Assembly: GCA_041601535.1 (NCBI GenBank)
Contig: JBFIHZ010000051.1
Span: 1 to 16,827, forward strand
Origin: JBFIHZ01 sp041601535
GTDB taxonomy: Bacteria > Pseudomonadota > Gammaproteobacteria > Xanthomonadales > SZUA-36
Reading direction: 5' to 3'
DNA: 16,827 nucleotides
Positions within the stretch are counted from its first letter, which is position 1; each line of letters starts with the position of its first letter. Below, piece after piece: positions 15,006-16,827 of the stretch. Below the pieces are notes generated by a model. It did no database searches, was not told the origin of the DNA, and worked only from the letters and a program-made list of their open reading frames with translations. The translations under genes and the position numbers were made by a program.

Positions 15006-16592
15006 TTATTTATCGTGATGCGATGATTGACCGGGTTTGCTTGGCCCTTCCTGCAAACCAGCACGGCGGCGAATTGCGCGCAATGATTCTTCTGCATCCC
15101 GGGTAATGGTTGCCACATCCACACCAACGATTTTCCCGTCGTGTTTTAACACCCTACCATCGGCGATTACTGTATCCACATTTGCAACACTGGCTGAGCC
15201 AACGAGGGCAGCTTGAGGATACGCGGATGGTATCATATTGATATCCGTTGTACGCACCAGAATGATATCAGCAAGCTTTCCAACGGCCAGTGAACCGGTT
15301 TCGTCACCCAGACCCAACGCTTTGGCGCCACCAATTGTGGCCATTTCAAGGCATTGTTCCAGAGTAATCGGCGAGAGCTTTTCCATCGGTTTGCCATGGG
15401 CACCTGCCCCATGCCGCGTCATGCCTGAAACCCCGTGACCCCCAGCAGCCGATGGCACGCCCAACTGCCACAATGAACGCATTATTTCAAACATATTTAC
15501 GGCTGATGTGGGTGTTGCATCAACAGACAGGCAGGTATTGATTCCCATGTTAACCATCCGTACCAGATTGTTGATATCTGCTTCGATGGGGCCTCGCATA
15601 TGGTTGAGCAGTGCGCCCAGGCTGTTCCAGGCTCCTGATTCCAGCATAGCCTCACGGTCTTCCGCTGTAGCTTGTTGGAATTGAACGAGGATGGTGGTTT
15701 CATCCAGAAAGCCGTCTCTCAGTAACTCCACCGCCGATACCGGACGGGCGAACGGTCCGGCATGAAGGGTTATGGGCAATTGGTGTTTGCGCGCAAATTC
15801 AAATTCCTGCCGATAAACGGATGGTTCGGTATATTGCGGCCCCCGGGCCACCAGGCCCATGGTCAGTCGACGATCGGCATTTAAGCTCTTTTCCATCCAA
15901 TCACGCTGCACCCTTGGAATATCATCCAGCGGCATCACCCGGTCAACCGGCCAACTATCCGGCCAGCCATATGAGTACCTGCCGCGCAATCCACTGGAGC
16001 GCATCGCTTCCAATTCGGCGTCGGCATAATCAGGACCAATGACGTTATGTGAAAAGTTGTGTACCGTGGTGATACCGGCATTCAAAGCTTCCAACAGGGC
16101 CAGCCGCACCGCACGACCAAAATCGACCGCATTGTGATAGGGGGCCAACTGCCGTTTAACTGCCAGATAGCTTCCCTGTATAGGCACCAGGTTACGGTAG
16201 ATGGCGTTCCATAAATGCCAATGAGTTTCAACAAAACCGGGCATCACGATCATCCCTGTCGCATCAATGGATGGAACCCCAGCCGTCTGCAACGCCGTCC
16301 CCAGTCCGATGATACGTCCATCGCGAACGTGTACATCAGCGTTGTTCAGGTCACCCAAGTCCTTGTCCATGGTCAGGACGATGCCACCACGAACGACAAA
16401 TTCACTGCGCTCCGGCAAGGTGGACGATGCCTTGCCATTTACAAGGCCTTCAGAAGCTGCGCCGTTGGTGCCCGCGCTGGCAGAAGCAGAAGCCCCCAGT
16501 GTGGCTAACATTCCGAGTTGCGCCGCTGTGCTGATCATGGCTCTGCGAGTCATTTGCGTGGCCGGCCTCTTGAAGGGTTTTGTGTTCGACAT
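15006..16592 (-). CDS. Tat-signal amidohydrolase (MTA/SAH deaminase-like), divergent active site
   Basis: This 528-residue metal-dependent hydrolase of the cyclic-deaminase branch probably acts in the periplasm. Its N-terminus has a twin-arginine motif TRRAMI (residues 15-20), a hydrophobic stretch and ASASA near 35-39, a plausible Tat export signal. Amidohydrolase landmarks are MPGFVETHWHLWN (H124, H126), ITLHAG (H277), LSVDATPTSAVNMFE (D358) and the C-terminal LAVGKLADIILV. Two places depart from the ordinary deaminase pattern: the segment normally VHxxH reads VQFQQ (Q304, Q307), and the glutamate that usually follows the third histidine is absent (HAGPF). The substrate is therefore unknown and a standard deaminase reaction is doubtful. 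It converges with the receiver-MBL gene with only 9 bases between stops. Ribosome site GGGAG lies 10 bases before the ATG. Confidence 0.85.
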   Translation of the reverse strand: MSNTKPFKRPATQMTRRAMISTAAQLGMLATLGASASASAGTNGAASEGLVNGKASSTLPERSEFVVRGGIVLTMDKDLGDLNNADVHVRDGRIIGLGTALQTAGVPSIDATGMIVMPGFVETHWHLWNAIYRNLVPIQGSYLAVKRQLAPYHNAVDFGRAVRLALLEALNAGITTVHNFSHNVIGPDYADAELEAMRSSGLRGRYSYGWPDSWPVDRVMPLDDIPRVQRDWMEKSLNADRRLTMGLVARGPQYTEPSVYRQEFEFARKHQLPITLHAGPFARPVSAVELLRDGFLDETTILVQFQQATAEDREAMLESGAWNSLGALLNHMRGPIEADINNLVRMVNMGINTCLSVDATPTSAVNMFEIMRSLWQLGVPSAAGGHGVSGMTRHGAGAHGKPMEKLSPITLEQCLEMATIGGAKALGLGDETGSLAVGKLADIILVRTTDINMIPSAYPQAALVGSASVANVDTVIADGRVLKHDGKIVGVDVATITRDAEESLRAIRRRAGLQEGPSKPGQSSHHDK

Positions 16593-16827
16593 CCTGCTTG
16601 TACTCCCGGTGAGCTGCGAGTTCGGCTGATCAATCGAAGGCTCCCGGTTCTACGGGCGTATTCGCGTCAAAGCCTCTCAGGTCAAAATTATCGGTTAGTC
16701 CATTAAAGTATACTGTATACCTCTGAGACCAAGAAGCCAAAGAGGACAGCACAAATCATGACGAAGACGGTCTCCTAACGTGGTTTACATACAAAACCCG
16801 CGTACATTGACCTAAAATTTTGCCAAC
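16593..16827. promoter_or_regulatory. Upstream region and palindromic candidate operator of the amidohydrolase gene
   Basis: This 235-base stretch to the window edge has no gene. It holds the palindrome GTATAC-T-GTATAC at 16708-16720. On the minus strand TATACT (16712-16707), a candidate -10 box, lies inside it, with a weak TTCTTG 17 bases upstream as -35. A repressor-type operator over the promoter is inferred. It would imply a 5' leader of roughly 100 bases. Confidence 0.5.

Noticed and set aside
16758..16778. Very short ATG frame (MTKTVS, stop) preceded by AGAGGA in the right-hand intergenic region
   Set aside because: Six codons with no downstream gene on that strand in the window; too short to support as a leader peptide.

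Overview
The window looks like chromosomal DNA from a free-living, probably marine or aquatic, gammaproteobacterium. The grounds are an AroQ-TyrA fusion of the enterobacterial/pseudomonad type, a TonB-dependent receptor behind a TPP riboswitch, moderate GC, and dense short-gap operons. A Cellvibrionales/Halieaceae-like host is a guess. No tRNA, rRNA, insertion sequence or CRISPR was seen.

Positions 1-6180 hold a divergent catabolic cluster for the kynurenine / 3-hydroxyanthranilate meta-cleavage route. Leftward from the promoter region at about 4177-4280 run ACMS decarboxylase, 2-oxopent-4-enoate hydratase, 4-oxalocrotonate decarboxylase, kynureninase and the start of acetaldehyde dehydrogenase, which is cut by the window edge. 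Rightward run 2-aminomuconate semialdehyde dehydrogenase (TTG start) and 2-aminomuconate deaminase. Kynureninase makes (3-hydroxy)anthranilate. After ring cleavage by a dioxygenase not present here, the other enzymes carry ACMS through aminomuconate semialdehyde, aminomuconate, 4-oxalocrotonate and 2-oxopent-4-enoate. The aldolase needed before acetaldehyde dehydrogenase is probably beyond the left edge.

Positions 6284-10271 (minus strand) form a thiamine-salvage operon: TPP riboswitch, TonB-dependent receptor, small YkoF/MTH1187-type thiamine-binding protein, PnuC/PnuT-type permease and a thiamine/choline-kinase-like phosphotransferase. The leader shows a readable translational switch: an 8-base strand of the aptamer can pair with the segment that otherwise hides the receptor ribosome binding site.

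Positions 10406-11539 encode the bifunctional chorismate mutase / prephenate dehydrogenase TyrA, followed by a cluster of GC-rich hairpins. About 300 bases of gene-free DNA separate it from two unusual rightward genes: a TPR-Fic fusion (601 aa) and an orphan response-regulator receiver domain fused to a metallo-beta-lactamase-fold hydrolase. The last gene (15006-16592, minus) is a probable Tat-exported amidohydrolase in which several family active-site residues are replaced. Its promoter carries a GTATAC palindrome that resembles sequences in the catabolic divergon.
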